Assembly: GCF_020618415.1 (NCBI RefSeq)
Contig: NZ_CP085344.1
Coordinates: 372,001-436,000, forward strand
DNA: 64,000 bases
Reading direction: 5' to 3'
Source: Cupriavidus sp. MP-37
GTDB taxonomy: Bacteria > Pseudomonadota > Gammaproteobacteria > Burkholderiales > Burkholderiaceae
Positions 38,899-47,215 of this stretch are shown here, piece after piece (position 1 is the stretch's first letter; each line of letters starts with the position of its first letter). Under the pieces are notes generated by a model. It was not told the DNA's origin and did not search any database. It saw only the letters and a program-made list of their open reading frames with translations. Position numbers and translations under genes: made by a program.

Positions 38899-40296
38899 CT
38901 AGCGCCCCGCGACCGGGCCCGGCACGATGGCCGCAGCGGTGGCGTCCTGCGCCATCGCGGCCAGGCCGGCATCCAGGTCGGACGCCTCGATGGTGCCGTT
39001 CAGCACCCCGTGCGCCCGGGCGCGGTCGATGTCCTTCTCCCACGCCGCCACCACCACGGTGGCGACGCAGTTGCCGATCAGGTTGCCGAGCGCGCGCGCG
39101 ATGCCGATAAACCAGTCCACCGACAGCACCAGCACCAGGCCGATCGCCGGGATCGCCGGATGCGCCGACAGCGTCGCGGCCAGGATCACGATGGCCGAGC
39201 CGGGAATCCCGTGCGCGCCCTTCGAAGTGATCAGCGCCACCGCCAGGATGCCGAGCAGGTCGGCCATTGCCAGCGGCGTGTTGGTCGCCTGCGCGATGAA
39301 GACCGCGGCCAGCGTCAGGTAGATCGAGAACGCGTCGAGGTTGAACGAGTAGCCGGTCGGGATCACCAGGCCCACCACCGACTTCTTGACGCCCATGAAC
39401 TCGAGCTTCTTCATCACCTGCGGCAGCACGCTGTCGGACGAGGCGGTGCCCAGCACCACCAGCAGCTCGGCGCGCAGGTAGCGGATCAGCTTGATCACCG
39501 AGAAGCCGCAAGCGCGCATGATGCCGCCCAGCACCACCAGCACGAACACGATCACCGCGCCGTAGAACAGCAGCACCAGGAAGCCCAGCTGCTTGAGCGA
39601 GCCGATGCCGTACTTGCCCACCGTGAACGCCACCGCGCCCAGCACGCCCAACGGCGCCAGCTTGATGATAAAGCCCATCATCTTGAACAGCGTGTGCGAG
39701 AAGGTATCGATCAGGCTCACCAGCGGCCGGCCAGGCTCACCCACCAGCGACAGCGCGCAGCCGAACAGGATCGACACCACCAGTACCTGCAGCACGTCGC
39801 CGTTGGCGAAGGCACCGAACACGGTATTGGGGATCAGCTTGAGCAGGAAGTCGACCGTGCCTTGGTCCTTGACCTTGGTGGCGTTGTCGATAAAGCCGGC
39901 AATGGCCGAGGCGTCGAGCGACCGCGGATCGACGTTCATGCCCACGCCGGGCTGGAACACGTAGGCCAGCACGATGCCCAGCGCCAGCGCGATGGTGGTG
40001 ACGACCTCGAAGTACACCACCGCCTTGATGCCGACGCGGCCGACCTTCTTCAGCTCGCCGGCGCCGCAGATGCCGGCCACCACCACGCAGAACACGATCG
40101 GGCCGATCAGCATCTTGATCAGCTTGATAAAGGCATCGCCAAGCGGCTTGAGCTTGGCGGCGAATTCCGGAAATGCCAGGCCCAGTGCCGTGCCGATCAC
40201 CAGGGCGATCAGCACCTGGCCGAACAGCGAGCGGGTAAAGCGGGTGTGCAGGCGGGGGCTACCCGGGCGCTGCTGCGAGGGAACTGCGTGCTGCAT
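38899..40296 (-). CDS. dctA: C4-dicarboxylate:proton/sodium symporter, DctA family
   Basis: 465 residues. Multi-pass inner-membrane transporter of the dicarboxylate/amino acid:cation symporter family. Seen: K-M-L-I-G-P-I-V-F-C-V-V, L-G-T-A-S-S-D-S-V-L-P-Q-V-M-K-K-L-E (reentrant serine-rich loop), and V-I-P-T-G-Y-S-F-N-L-D-A-F-S-I. Serine-rich loop plus S-F-N-L-D are diagnostic for DctA. DctA proteins take up succinate, fumarate, malate and, in E. coli, also orotate. Clustering with two amidohydrolases and a GntR regulator suggests a substrate such as an N-carbamoyl or N-acyl dicarboxylic amino acid. Confidence 0.93.
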   Translation of the reverse strand: MQHAVPSQQRPGSPRLHTRFTRSLFGQVLIALVIGTALGLAFPEFAAKLKPLGDAFIKLIKMLIGPIVFCVVVAGICGAGELKKVGRVGIKAVVYFEVVTTIALALGIVLAYVFQPGVGMNVDPRSLDASAIAGFIDNATKVKDQGTVDFLLKLIPNTVFGAFANGDVLQVLVVSILFGCALSLVGEPGRPLVSLIDTFSHTLFKMMGFIIKLAPLGVLGAVAFTVGKYGIGSLKQLGFLVLLFYGAVIVFVLVVLGGIMRACGFSVIKLIRYLRAELLVVLGTASSDSVLPQVMKKLEFMGVKKSVVGLVIPTGYSFNLDAFSIYLTLAAVFIAQATNTPLAMADLLGILAVALITSKGAHGIPGSAIVILAATLSAHPAIPAIGLVLVLSVDWFIGIARALGNLIGNCVATVVVAAWEKDIDRARAHGVLNGTIEASDLDAGLAAMAQDATAAAIVPGPVAGR

Positions 40297-40535
40297 GGTT
40301 GTCTCCGTGCGGGGCCGGTCCGGCGCCTGTGCGCTGGCGGGCCCATTTCGATCCAGGAATCACCGGCGGCCCCATGTTGCTCTGACGGCTGGGGTGGGCT
40401 GCCGGCCTTACGCTCTGGCGCGGGGCTCCGGGTCGGGAACGCGCCACCGCGGAGCGCCCCCCTGTTGGGGCGGACTCCACGCAATTCGCTGTCCGGACCG
40501 GATTGTCCGCGGCGAATTGTCTGAACGTGGAACCG

Positions 40536-40564
40536 AATATAGTGCATATCATTTTTGTATGCAA
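40536..40564 (-). promoter_or_regulatory. dctA-gntR promoter with overlapping operator
   Basis: On the minus strand TTGCAT (40564-40559), 17 bases, TATATT (40541-40536): five of six at each box, start near 40529. The palindrome TGCATA, 9 bases, TATGCA (40543-40563) fills the -35 and spacer, where a bound repressor would block polymerase. On the plus strand the same DNA lies about 130 bases before the amidohydrolase gene, so one protein could control both directions. Confidence 0.75.
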
Positions 40565-40689
40565 TTTTTGAATTCACTGTGCTACCATGGATCGCACAGA
40601 ATAGAGCTTCGGCCATGGGCGCCCGCCCGCACTGGCACTCCGCCAGCCCCGCCGCCGCGGCTTTCACGCACTTCCAGCAGGAGACACGC

Positions 40690-41946
40690 ATGGCAGCAAA
40701 TCCGTCGCCGTCCGCCGCAGAGACTGGCACGCGCATCATGGCCTGGGCCGACGCCCTGGCCGTCCACACCGAGCAGCCCGGCATGCTCACCCGCACCTAC
40801 CTGACCGAGGCCCACCACGGCGCCGCCGCGCAGCTGACCGAGTGGATGCAGCAAGCCGGCATGACGGTGCGCCGCGATGCCGCCGGCAACGTGATCGGCC
40901 GCTACGAGGGCACCACGCCGGACGCGCCGGCGCTGCTGACCGGCTCGCATTTCGACACCGTGCGCGACGCCGGCCGCTATGACGGCAACCTGGGCGTGAT
41001 CCTGCCGATCGCCTGTGTGGCGGAATGGAACCGGCAGGGCAAGCGCTTTCCGTTTGCGCTCGAGGTAGTGGGCTTTGCCGAGGAAGAGGGCGTGCGCTTC
41101 AAGGCCACGCTGCTGGGCAGCCGCGCCATCGCCGGCACCTTCGACAACAACGTGCTGGACAATGTCGACGACAGCGGCAAGACCATGCGCGAGGTGATGC
41201 GCGAGGCCGGTTTCGACGCCGCCGCGCTGCCCGCCGCCAAGCATGACCGCAGCAAGGTGGCGGCCTTTATCGAGGTGCATATCGAGCAAGGCCCGGTGCT
41301 GCTGAACGAAGGCCTGCCGGTGGGCGTGGTGACCGCGATTTCCGGCGCGACCCGCTTCCTGGTCGAGCTCGAAGGCCTGGCCGGCCATGCCGGCACCGTG
41401 CCGATGGACATGCGCCGCGACGCCGCCATGGCCGGCGCCGAAATCGGCCTCTATATCGAAAAGCGCTGCGGCGGCAAGCCGGGCCTGGTCGGCACCGTGG
41501 GCCAGTTCAACGTGCCCAACGGCGCCACCAACGTGGTGCCCGGCCGCGCGGTGTTCTCCATCGACATCCGTGCCGGCGAGGACGCCGAGCGCGAGGCCGC
41601 CGTCAATGACGTGCTGGCCGAGATCGAGCGCGTCTGCGCGCGCCGCAACGTGCGCGCGCAGATCCGCAAGACCCACGAGGCGAAGAGCGTTCCCTGCGCC
41701 CCGTGGCTGCAAGAGCAATGGGCCGCCGCCATCGCCCGCCAGGGCGTGCCGGTGCGCCACCTGCCGTCGGGCGCCGGCCACGACGCCATGGCCATTGCCG
41801 CCATCGCCGATGTCGCCATGCTGTTCGTGCGCTGCGGCAACGGCGGCATCAGCCACCATCCCACCGAAACCATGACCGCCGAGGATGCCGCACTGTCCGC
41901 GCGCGTGTTCAGTGATTTCGTCGAGCACTTCCGGCTGCCGCAGTAA
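40690..41946 (+). CDS. M20-family amidohydrolase (allantoate amidohydrolase / N-carbamoyl-L-amino acid hydrolase)
   Basis: 418 residues from ATG 40690, with AGGAGA upstream. Binuclear metal motifs of the hydantoinase/carbamoylase group: G-S-H-F-D-T-V with R-Y-D-G-N-L-G-V, F-A-E-E-E-G-V-R-F, I-E-V-H-I-E-Q-G-P-V-L, A-G-H-A-G-T-V-P-M and S-G-A-G-H-D-A-M. Members split allantoate, ureidoglycine, N-carbamoyl amino acids or beta-ureidopropionate. No other allantoin-pathway gene is nearby, so I prefer N-carbamoyl-amino acid hydrolase as a working idea, not certain. It is divergent from dctA. Confidence 0.85.
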   Translation: MAANPSPSAAETGTRIMAWADALAVHTEQPGMLTRTYLTEAHHGAAAQLTEWMQQAGMTVRRDAAGNVIGRYEGTTPDAPALLTGSHFDTVRDAGRYDGNLGVILPIACVAEWNRQGKRFPFALEVVGFAEEEGVRFKATLLGSRAIAGTFDNNVLDNVDDSGKTMREVMREAGFDAAALPAAKHDRSKVAAFIEVHIEQGPVLLNEGLPVGVVTAISGATRFLVELEGLAGHAGTVPMDMRRDAAMAGAEIGLYIEKRCGGKPGLVGTVGQFNVPNGATNVVPGRAVFSIDIRAGEDAEREAAVNDVLAEIERVCARRNVRAQIRKTHEAKSVPCAPWLQEQWAAAIARQGVPVRHLPSGAGHDAMAIAAIADVAMLFVRCGNGGISHHPTETMTAEDAALSARVFSDFVEHFRLPQ

Positions 41947-42002
41947 GCCAGCGCGCCCGGAAGCCCCACCCGAACCTCCCTCAGAAGTTAAGAGAACAAG
42001 TC

Positions 42003-43271
42003 ATGACCGCACGAGACAATATGAACCCCATCGAAACCACGCTGACGCAGTTCATCGACCAGCACCGTCCGCAGCAGGAAGCCTTCCTGGCCGAACTGGT
42101 CAAGGTGCCGTCGGACAACCCCGCGGGCGATTGCGACGCGCACGGCAAGCGCGCCAAGGAACTGCTGGAGGGCCTGGGCTTCACGGTGGAGGCCCACAAG
42201 GTGCCCGACGAGCAGGTCAAAGCCGCCGGCATGATCAGCGCCACCAACCTGATCGTGCGCAAGCAGTTCGGCACCGGCGGCCCGACCATCGCCATGAACG
42301 CCCACGGCGACGTGGTGCCCCCCGGCCTGGGCTGGACCAAGGACCCGTACGGCGGCGAAGTGGCAGACAGCGAGCACGGCCCGGTCATGTACGGCCGCGG
42401 CGTGGCAGTGTCCAAGTCGGATTTCGCCACCTACACCTACGCCGTGCTGGCACTGATGGAAGCCGAGAAGCAAGGCGCGAAGATCAACGGCGCGGTCGAG
42501 CTGCAGTTCACCTATGACGAGGAGACCGGCGGCGACATCGGTCCGAAGTTCCTGCTCGACAATAACCTGAGCAAGGCCGATTACGCCATCTCGGCCGGCT
42601 TCTCGTACGGCATCACCTCGTCGCACAACGGCTGCCTGCACGTCGAGGTGACGGTCAAGGGCAAGCAGGGCCACGCCGCCATGCCGCACACCGGCGTCGA
42701 CGCGATCGAGGCCGCCACCCACATCCTGCAGGCCATCTACGGCCTGCGCGCCGAACTGGCCACGCGCAAGTCGAAGGTGCCGGGCATCGACACCGCCACG
42801 CTGAACGTCGGCCTGATCAAGGGCGGCATCAACACCAACGTGGTGCCGGACCTGGTGACCTTCCGCGTCGACCGCCGCATGATCCCCGAGGAAATCGGCT
42901 TCGACGCCGAAGGCGAGATCCGCGCCGTGGTCGAGAAGGCCGCCAAGGACCGTCCGGGCATCGAGGTGAAGGTCGAGCGCATCATCCTGGCCGAGCCGCT
43001 GTCGGAACTGCCGGGCGTGGAAAAGCTGATCGGCGCGCTGAAGAGCCGTGCCGAGTCGGTGTTCGGCGTGGAAATCCCGGTGCAGGGCGTGCCGCTCTAC
43101 ACCGATGCCCGCCACTACACCAAGCGCGGCATCCCCACCGTGCTGTACGGCGCCGGCCCGCGCACGCTGATGGAAGCGCGCGGCCATAACTCCGACGAGA
43201 ACCTGCGCCTGAACGACCTGAACCGTGCCACCAAGGTGGTGGCGCTGGCGCTGTCGGACCTGATGCAGTAA
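42003..43271 (+). CDS. M20-family deacylase/peptidase, ArgE/DapE type
   Basis: 422 residues. Metal ligands: M-N-A-H-G-D-V-V-P-P-G, Y-G-R-G-V-A, F-T-Y-D-E-E-T-G-G-D (catalytic Glu-Glu), then the dimerisation domain with G-K-Q-G-H-A-A-M-P and the last ligand near G-H-N-S-D-E-N. Removes an acyl or succinyl group from an amino acid. ATG 42003 has only a weak ribosome site (GAGAAC); ATG 42021 is an alternative. It follows the amidohydrolase by 56 bases in the same direction and probably acts in the same catabolic route. A terminator follows. Confidence 0.88.
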   Translation: MTARDNMNPIETTLTQFIDQHRPQQEAFLAELVKVPSDNPAGDCDAHGKRAKELLEGLGFTVEAHKVPDEQVKAAGMISATNLIVRKQFGTGGPTIAMNAHGDVVPPGLGWTKDPYGGEVADSEHGPVMYGRGVAVSKSDFATYTYAVLALMEAEKQGAKINGAVELQFTYDEETGGDIGPKFLLDNNLSKADYAISAGFSYGITSSHNGCLHVEVTVKGKQGHAAMPHTGVDAIEAATHILQAIYGLRAELATRKSKVPGIDTATLNVGLIKGGINTNVVPDLVTFRVDRRMIPEEIGFDAEGEIRAVVEKAAKDRPGIEVKVERIILAEPLSELPGVEKLIGALKSRAESVFGVEIPVQGVPLYTDARHYTKRGIPTVLYGAGPRTLMEARGHNSDENLRLNDLNRATKVVALALSDLMQ

Positions 43272-43313
43272 GGCATGCCGGGCTGCCGGCGCACCACTCC
43301 AGCTGTTCAATGC

Positions 43314-43342
43314 AAAACGCCACGGAAACCCGTGGCGTTTTT
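43314..43342. terminator. intrinsic terminator, usable from both sides
   Basis: ACGCCACGG and CCGTGGCGT around AAAC, with AAA before and five T after on the plus strand. Ends the amidohydrolase pair; on the minus strand it would end the toxin-antitoxin transcript. Confidence 0.88.
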
Positions 43343-43372
43343 CGTTGCTTTGCCTGAAGCGCCGACAGGCCG

Positions 43373-43645
43373 CTACAAGGCACGCCGCGATGTGTGTGCG
43401 ACTGCCACTACCCAGATCACTCCTTCATCAAGTTCGTAAACCAACCGGTAATTCTCGTGCGCCACGTACTCACGAGCGCCAGTCGAGCGACCCGCCGTGC
43501 CAAGTTCGGGGAATTGCTGCAGCCGCGCAGCCGCCTCGTTGAACCGCCTTTCCATCCGTACCGCGGCAACGGGATCATGCTGAGCGATGAAGCTCCGGAT
43601 CGCCATACGTTGTTTCAGTGCCTGTGGCGTCCAGACGAGCTTCAA
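43373..43645 (-). CDS. RelE/ParE-family toxin
   Basis: 90 residues if started at TTG 43645-43643, which overlaps the antitoxin stop as TTGA (translational coupling). A GTG at 43669-43667 would add eight residues. The chain from K-L-V-W-T-P-Q-A-L has the RelE/ParE pattern: F-I-A-Q-H-D-P-V-A-A, L-G-T-A-G-R-S-T-G-A-R-E-Y-V and Y-R-L-V-Y-E-L-D-E-G-V. Such toxins poison gyrase (ParE) or cut mRNA (RelE); the two cannot be separated here with certainty, though the layout favours ParE. Confidence 0.85.
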   Translation of the reverse strand: MKLVWTPQALKQRMAIRSFIAQHDPVAAVRMERRFNEAAARLQQFPELGTAGRSTGAREYVAHENYRLVYELDEGVIWVVAVAHTSRRAL

Positions 43646-43926
43646 GTTTGCCGCAAGATTGCCGCGCACCAGGCGGCGGACTCGGCCTCCACCTGCTCGT
43701 TTGGAATGCCGATGCCGGCGCGCATGGAGGCCCTGCCTTCTTCAACCATCTGCTGAAAAAGGGCCTCGTCATCGCGCGATTGCTGGCGTTGCGCGAGATA
43801 CTGACGTATCAGGGCTTCGGCCACCTGCGAGGTGGTAAGGCCTTCGGCCGCGGCCTCGGCCATGAAGGCATCACGCAGTTGCGGATTCAGCGTGAGGGTG
43901 AGCTTGGATTTTTCCGACACAAGCAT
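43642..43926 (-). CDS. antitoxin of the RelE/ParE-type pair, ribbon-helix-helix
   Basis: 94 residues. N-terminal S-K-L-T-L-T-L-N-P-Q-L-R-D-A-F-M-A-E-A-A-A with T-S-Q-V-A-E-A-L-I-R fits a CopG/ParD-like ribbon-helix-helix domain; the C-terminal part (Q-Q-M-V-E-E-G-R-A-S-M-R-A-G) would wrap the toxin. It comes first in the pair and overlaps the toxin start. A -10-like TATACT lies at 43955-43950 on the minus strand; no good -35 is seen. Confidence 0.82.
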   Translation of the reverse strand: MLVSEKSKLTLTLNPQLRDAFMAEAAAEGLTTSQVAEALIRQYLAQRQQSRDDEALFQQMVEEGRASMRAGIGIPNEQVEAESAAWCAAILRQT

Positions 43927-44022
43927 TTCCGGGGTCCTTGTGATGACAGAGTATAGGCATTGTCGATACCGGAGACCCGCCTGCCTATGAGATACGTCTG
44001 AACTCGGGGAAGCCGATTCCGC

Positions 44023-44607
44023 CTATGCCGGCAGCGATGTCGCACCGGCCCCGAGCACCCTCTGCATCAGCACCGTGTCGATCCAATGCCCATGCTTGAA
44101 GCCCACCGCCTCCAGCCGGCCGACGGTGCGGAAGCCCAGCCGCTCATGCAGGGCCAGCGAGCCCGCGCCCTCGCCGCCGGCGGTGCACGCGATCACGGCG
44201 ACCATCTGGCGCCACGGGCCGGTCTCGCAGCGCGCGATCAGCTCGGCCAGCAGCGCCTGGCCCAGGCCCTCGCCGACGCGGCGGTGGTCGATGTAGATCG
44301 AGTCTTCGATGGCAAAGCGGTAGGCGCTGCGCGCGCGATAGGCCGAGGCATAGGCGTAGCCCAGCACCTCGCCGTCGCGCTCGGCGACCAGATAGGGCAG
44401 GCCCTTGCGGTGCACTTCGGCAAGGCGCAGCTGCATCTCGTCGACACTGGGCGGCACTTCTTCGAACGAAGCGCGCCCGTGCCGCACATGGTGGGCGTAG
44501 ATCGCGTGGATGGCGGCAACGTCGGCGCCGCCGGCATCGCGCAACGTAAAGGGTTTGCGCGTGCCATGGCTGCGTGGCTCCGCGGCGGAAACGGGAGTGG
44601 AGGTCAT
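44023..44607 (-). CDS. GNAT acetyltransferase, phosphinothricin/arsinothricin type
   Basis: 194 residues from the ATG at 44605-44607. Opens, after a short Ser/Ala-rich tail, with the PAT-like signature R-D-A-G-G-A-D-V-A-A-I-H-A-I-Y-A-H-H-V, then A-S-F-E-E-V-P-P. The acetyl-CoA site reads R-V-G-E-G-L-G-Q-A-L. The end G-F-K-H-G-H-W-I-D-T-V-L-M-Q is standard for phosphinothricin N-acetyltransferases and for ArsN1, which detoxifies arsinothricin. It is divergent from arsC with 172 bases between, which points to the arsenic side, but the substrate is not proven. Confidence 0.85.
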   Translation of the reverse strand: MTSTPVSAAEPRSHGTRKPFTLRDAGGADVAAIHAIYAHHVRHGRASFEEVPPSVDEMQLRLAEVHRKGLPYLVAERDGEVLGYAYASAYRARSAYRFAIEDSIYIDHRRVGEGLGQALLAELIARCETGPWRQMVAVIACTAGGEGAGSLALHERLGFRTVGRLEAVGFKHGHWIDTVLMQRVLGAGATSLPA

Positions 44608-44779
44608 CGGAATGGCGCCTGTGGCAAGAAGCCGGTGCAACGCAGGATGCGTGCCGGTGCAGATGCACCGCACGATGCTGCGCGCCGGCCGCTGTCTTGT
44701 ATATAGTGCGGATGGATTTGCACCGTATCAGTGCCGATGCCCAGCTGCGGGGCACGGCCATGACAAGAAAGGAACTGCC

Positions 44780-45139
44780 ATGATCACCATCTACCACAAC
44801 CCCCGCTGCTCCAAGTCGCGCGAGACCCTCGCCCTGGTCCAGGCTGCCGCCGAGCGGCTGGGAGAGCCGGTGGAGATCGTCGAGTACCTGAAGGACCCGC
44901 CGTCGCTGTCGACGCTGCGCCAGCTGCACACGCTGCTGGGCGTGCCGGTGCGCGAGATGCTGCGCGACAACGAAGCGCCGTATGCCGAGCTGGGCCTGGC
45001 CGATCCCGGCCTGACCGATGCCGAGCTGCTGGCGGCGGTGGCCGACAACCCGATCCTGCTGCAGCGTCCGGTGGTGGTGCGCAACCGCCGCGCGGCGATC
45101 GGCCGCCCGCCGGAGAACGTGGCGCCGCTGCTGGCCTGA
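44780..45139 (+). CDS. arsC: arsenate reductase, glutaredoxin-linked ArsC family
   Basis: 119 residues. Active-site cysteine in Y-H-N-P-R-C-S-K-S-R (Cys10). The three arginines that hold arsenate in E. coli-type ArsC have counterparts in R-E-M-L-R, L-L-Q-R-P-V-V-V and A-I-G-R-P-P-E. It reduces As(V) to As(III) with glutathione and glutaredoxin. No arsR, arsB or acr3 is adjacent, so either the rest of the operon is elsewhere or it is a YfgD-like housekeeping relative. Upstream TATAGT at 44702-44707 may be a -10. Confidence 0.85.
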   Translation: MITIYHNPRCSKSRETLALVQAAAERLGEPVEIVEYLKDPPSLSTLRQLHTLLGVPVREMLRDNEAPYAELGLADPGLTDAELLAAVADNPILLQRPVVVRNRRAAIGRPPENVAPLLA

Positions 45140-45146
45140 AATAAAA

Positions 45147-45173
45147 CCGGCCCCCACGGTGGGTGGGGGCCGG
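45147..45173 (-). terminator. intrinsic terminator downstream of a small membrane protein gene
   Basis: CCGGCCCCCAC (45147-45157) and GTGGGGGCCGG (45163-45173) pair around GGTGG. On the minus strand TTTTATTT follows, so it ends the leftward gene at 45210. It may also slow plus-strand transcripts from arsC. Confidence 0.8.
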
Positions 45174-45209
45174 CCGGTCTGCGAGGCAGTCTGCTTCAGG
45201 CAGGGTCGT

Positions 45210-45437
45210 CTAATGAACACCCAGCCAGTGCATGGCCTCCTGACCGAAAGCGATGGCCGCCAGCACCACCAGCAGCACCACCAGTGTCACGGTGCTGACG
45301 TAGAGCGTGGCCTTGGCGACTTCGGCGTCCTCATCCGAGGAGTGGCGGTGCGTAATGGGCGTGGCGTTCCGCGTGGCATGCGGCCAATGGATCCGGCCAG
45401 CCAGGTCTCTCAAGTGCAGGTCGGTAGGGAAACGCAT
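45210..45437 (-). CDS. small single-span membrane protein, unknown function
   Basis: 75 residues from the ATG at 45435-45437; GAGGAGG lies eight bases upstream, a strong ribosome site. One transmembrane helix near the C-terminus at about 47-67 (V-S-T-V-T-L-V-V-L-L-V-V-L-A-A-I-A-F). The N-terminal 40 residues are polar with several histidines and arginines. Ends G-Q-E-A-M-H-W-L-G-V-H. A -10-like TATAGT at 45569-45564 may be its promoter. No family recognised. Confidence 0.7.
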   Translation of the reverse strand: MRFPTDLHLRDLAGRIHWPHATRNATPITHRHSSDEDAEVAKATLYVSTVTLVVLLVVLAAIAFGQEAMHWLGVH

Positions 45438-45643
45438 GATCGACACCTCCTCGGCAGGCGCCGCGCGGTCCGGGCAAGATGGCTCAAACGGCATATGGCG
45501 TGGCTGCGCAAGTGCGCCGGTTAGTCATGGCTCGTTTCGCCCGGTAACGCCATATCCGCTTCTACTATAGCCGGGCTGGCGCCAGATGCGAGCAGCGGCC
45601 TGCAAGGGACATGCCGCCGCGCTTGACGCGGCGCAAAAGGCGA

Positions 45644-46300
45644 TCAGGCTCGTGGCGGCGGAGGTGAGGGCACGCTTGCGTTGGCAGCCTCTTCCGGCAA
45701 GGCTGCCGCCAGCGTCGCTTCGCGCTCGCGCAGCGTCGCCAGCATGTTGCAGAACAGCGCGCCCTGTTCCATCGCATCGTCGAGCGCCACGTGGGTGTGC
45801 GGCAGCGGATCCATCCATCCCGCCGGGAAGGCCGCCTTGACGGTCTTGCGATAGGGCCGCCCGGTCAGTGCAAAGCCCAGCGTCTTGACGTCGAGCGCGG
45901 CCCAGCCGAATGGGGAGCGCCCGGCGAAGCGCATCATGTACCAGAACATCCAGGTGAAATCGAAGCCGGCCGGAAAGGCGACGAAGACCGGCTTGCCGGG
46001 CAGGGCCTCGACCCATTCGACATAGCGCACCATGGCGTCCTCGGGCCGCTGCAGGTCGCGCCGGCAGGCGCTCCAGGCTTCGGGCTGGGTCTGCCACCAC
46101 TGCATCTGCACCGGGTGGCCGGCGGCGCCGGGCAGGGTTTCGAGGTTGGCCGAGAAGGTGCCGAGCACGGTCTTGTCCGCCAGCATCGCCACCGAGGCGA
46201 AGGACAGCATCGAGTGCGGCCCCGGGATCGGGCCGTCGGCCTCGACGTCGGTGCTGACGTAGATCTCGGGACGGGTGTCGGGCGCCTGTCGCTTGGCCAT
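45644..46300 (-). CDS. DEDDh-type 3'-5' exonuclease
   Basis: 218 residues. Motif I D-V-E-A-D-G at residues 18-23 supplies Asp and Glu; motif II aspartate lies in [11 protein letters not shown]; motif III is [11 protein letters not shown], the H-x4-D pattern of the DEDDh group. Substrate (RNA or DNA) is unknown. It begins four bases after the MBL gene stop and is probably translated from the same mRNA. Confidence 0.8.
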   Translation of the reverse strand: MAKRQAPDTRPEIYVSTDVEADGPIPGPHSMLSFASVAMLADKTVLGTFSANLETLPGAAGHPVQMQWWQTQPEAWSACRRDLQRPEDAMVRYVEWVEALPGKPVFVAFPAGFDFTWMFWYMMRFAGRSPFGWAALDVKTLGFALTGRPYRKTVKAAFPAGWMDPLPHTHVALDDAMEQGALFCNMLATLREREATLAAALPEEAANASVPSPPPPRA

Positions 46301-46304
46301 GGCC

Positions 46305-46955
46305 TCAGCCCGCGTCGACCAGGTGATCGGCGACGAACGGGTTGTTGCGGCGCTCCTGGCCGAAGGTGGAGACCGGGCCGTGGCCGGGGATAAAGGTCAC
46401 GTCCTCGCCCAGCGGCCACAGTCGCGTGCGGATCGAGCGGATCAGGTCGGCGTGGTTGCCGCGCGGGAAGTCGGTACGGCCGATCGACCCGGCGAACAGC
46501 ACGTCGCCGACCACTGCCAGGCGGTTGGCACGCGAGAAGAACACCACGTGCCCCGGGGTATGGCCAGGACAGTGGTAGACCTCCAGGGATTCATTGCCGA
46601 ACTGCACGGTGTCGCCGTTCTCGAGCCAGCGGTCGGGCTCGAAGCTCTCGCCATGGCCGAAGCCGAAGCGGCGCGTCTGCTCGGGCAGCTGCTCGATCCA
46701 GAAGCGCTCGTCCTGCTGCGGGCCCTCGATCGGGATGCCGAGTTCGCGCGACAACGCCGCGGCGCCGGCGCAATGGTCGACGTGGCCGTGCGTCAGGAAG
46801 ATCTTTTCCAGCGTCACGCCTTGCTCCTTCACCGCCGCGCGGATGCGGTCGAGATCGCCGCCCGGATCGCAGACCGCGGCGGCACCGGTGCTTTCATCGA
46901 TCAGCAAGGAACAGTTCTGCTGGAAGGGCGTGACGGGAATGAGGAGGGCTTTCAT
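46305..46955 (-). CDS. MBL-fold hydrolase, YcbL/glyoxalase II-like
   Basis: 216 residues from the ATG at 46953-46955 ([15 protein letters not shown]). Metal site T-H-G-H-V-D-H at about residues 56-62, then H-C-P-G-H-T-P-G-H and P-G-H-G. The short form without the C-terminal glutathione-binding domain is the YcbL type II glyoxalase. It may hydrolyse S-lactoylglutathione, but the family is broad. Upstream 260 bases contain a palindrome (47144-47157). Confidence 0.8.
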   Translation of the reverse strand: MKALLIPVTPFQQNCSLLIDESTGAAAVCDPGGDLDRIRAAVKEQGVTLEKIFLTHGHVDHCAGAAALSRELGIPIEGPQQDERFWIEQLPEQTRRFGFGHGESFEPDRWLENGDTVQFGNESLEVYHCPGHTPGHVVFFSRANRLAVVGDVLFAGSIGRTDFPRGNHADLIRSIRTRLWPLGEDVTFIPGHGPVSTFGQERRNNPFVADHLVDAG

Positions 46956-47143
46956 GGAGATCTTATGTGGCCGGCCCGGGCCTCTGGTGGCGCGATCGGC
47001 GGCAGTGCCCAGCATTGTAGCGCCGGGAGGGTCGGGCACGCCTGACGGCTTCGATGTGATGATTGGGTTACCCGTCGCGGGCCCTGCCGCATCGGGCTGA
47101 ATCCGTTGCCGCAAAAGGGATTCCGGCCAATTAGACCCCGATC

Positions 47144-47157
47144 GTGCGAAATCGCAC
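47144..47157. promoter_or_regulatory. palindromic operator candidate
   Basis: GTGCGA-AA-TCGCAC, a perfect 6-bp inverted repeat. It lies between the divergent MBL gene (start 46955) and rlpA (start 47216). On the minus strand TTGACT (with TCAATT 17 bases on) lies just upstream of it at about 47200-47172. No regulator can be named. Confidence 0.35.
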
Positions 47158-47215
47158 AGATTTCGTAACAAATTGAAAGAGATAGTCCCAAACAGTCAAT
47201 GTTAGACTGCCGCCC

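Noticed and set aside
38881..40524. Long plus-strand open frame opposite dctA
   Set aside because: Composition rich in His/Gln/Arg/Asp, no start signal, and the opposite strand encodes an intact DctA.
40690..41946. Firm assignment as allantoate amidohydrolase allC
   Set aside because: Sequence cannot separate allantoate from N-carbamoyl-amino acid hydrolases and no allantoin-pathway genes are adjacent.
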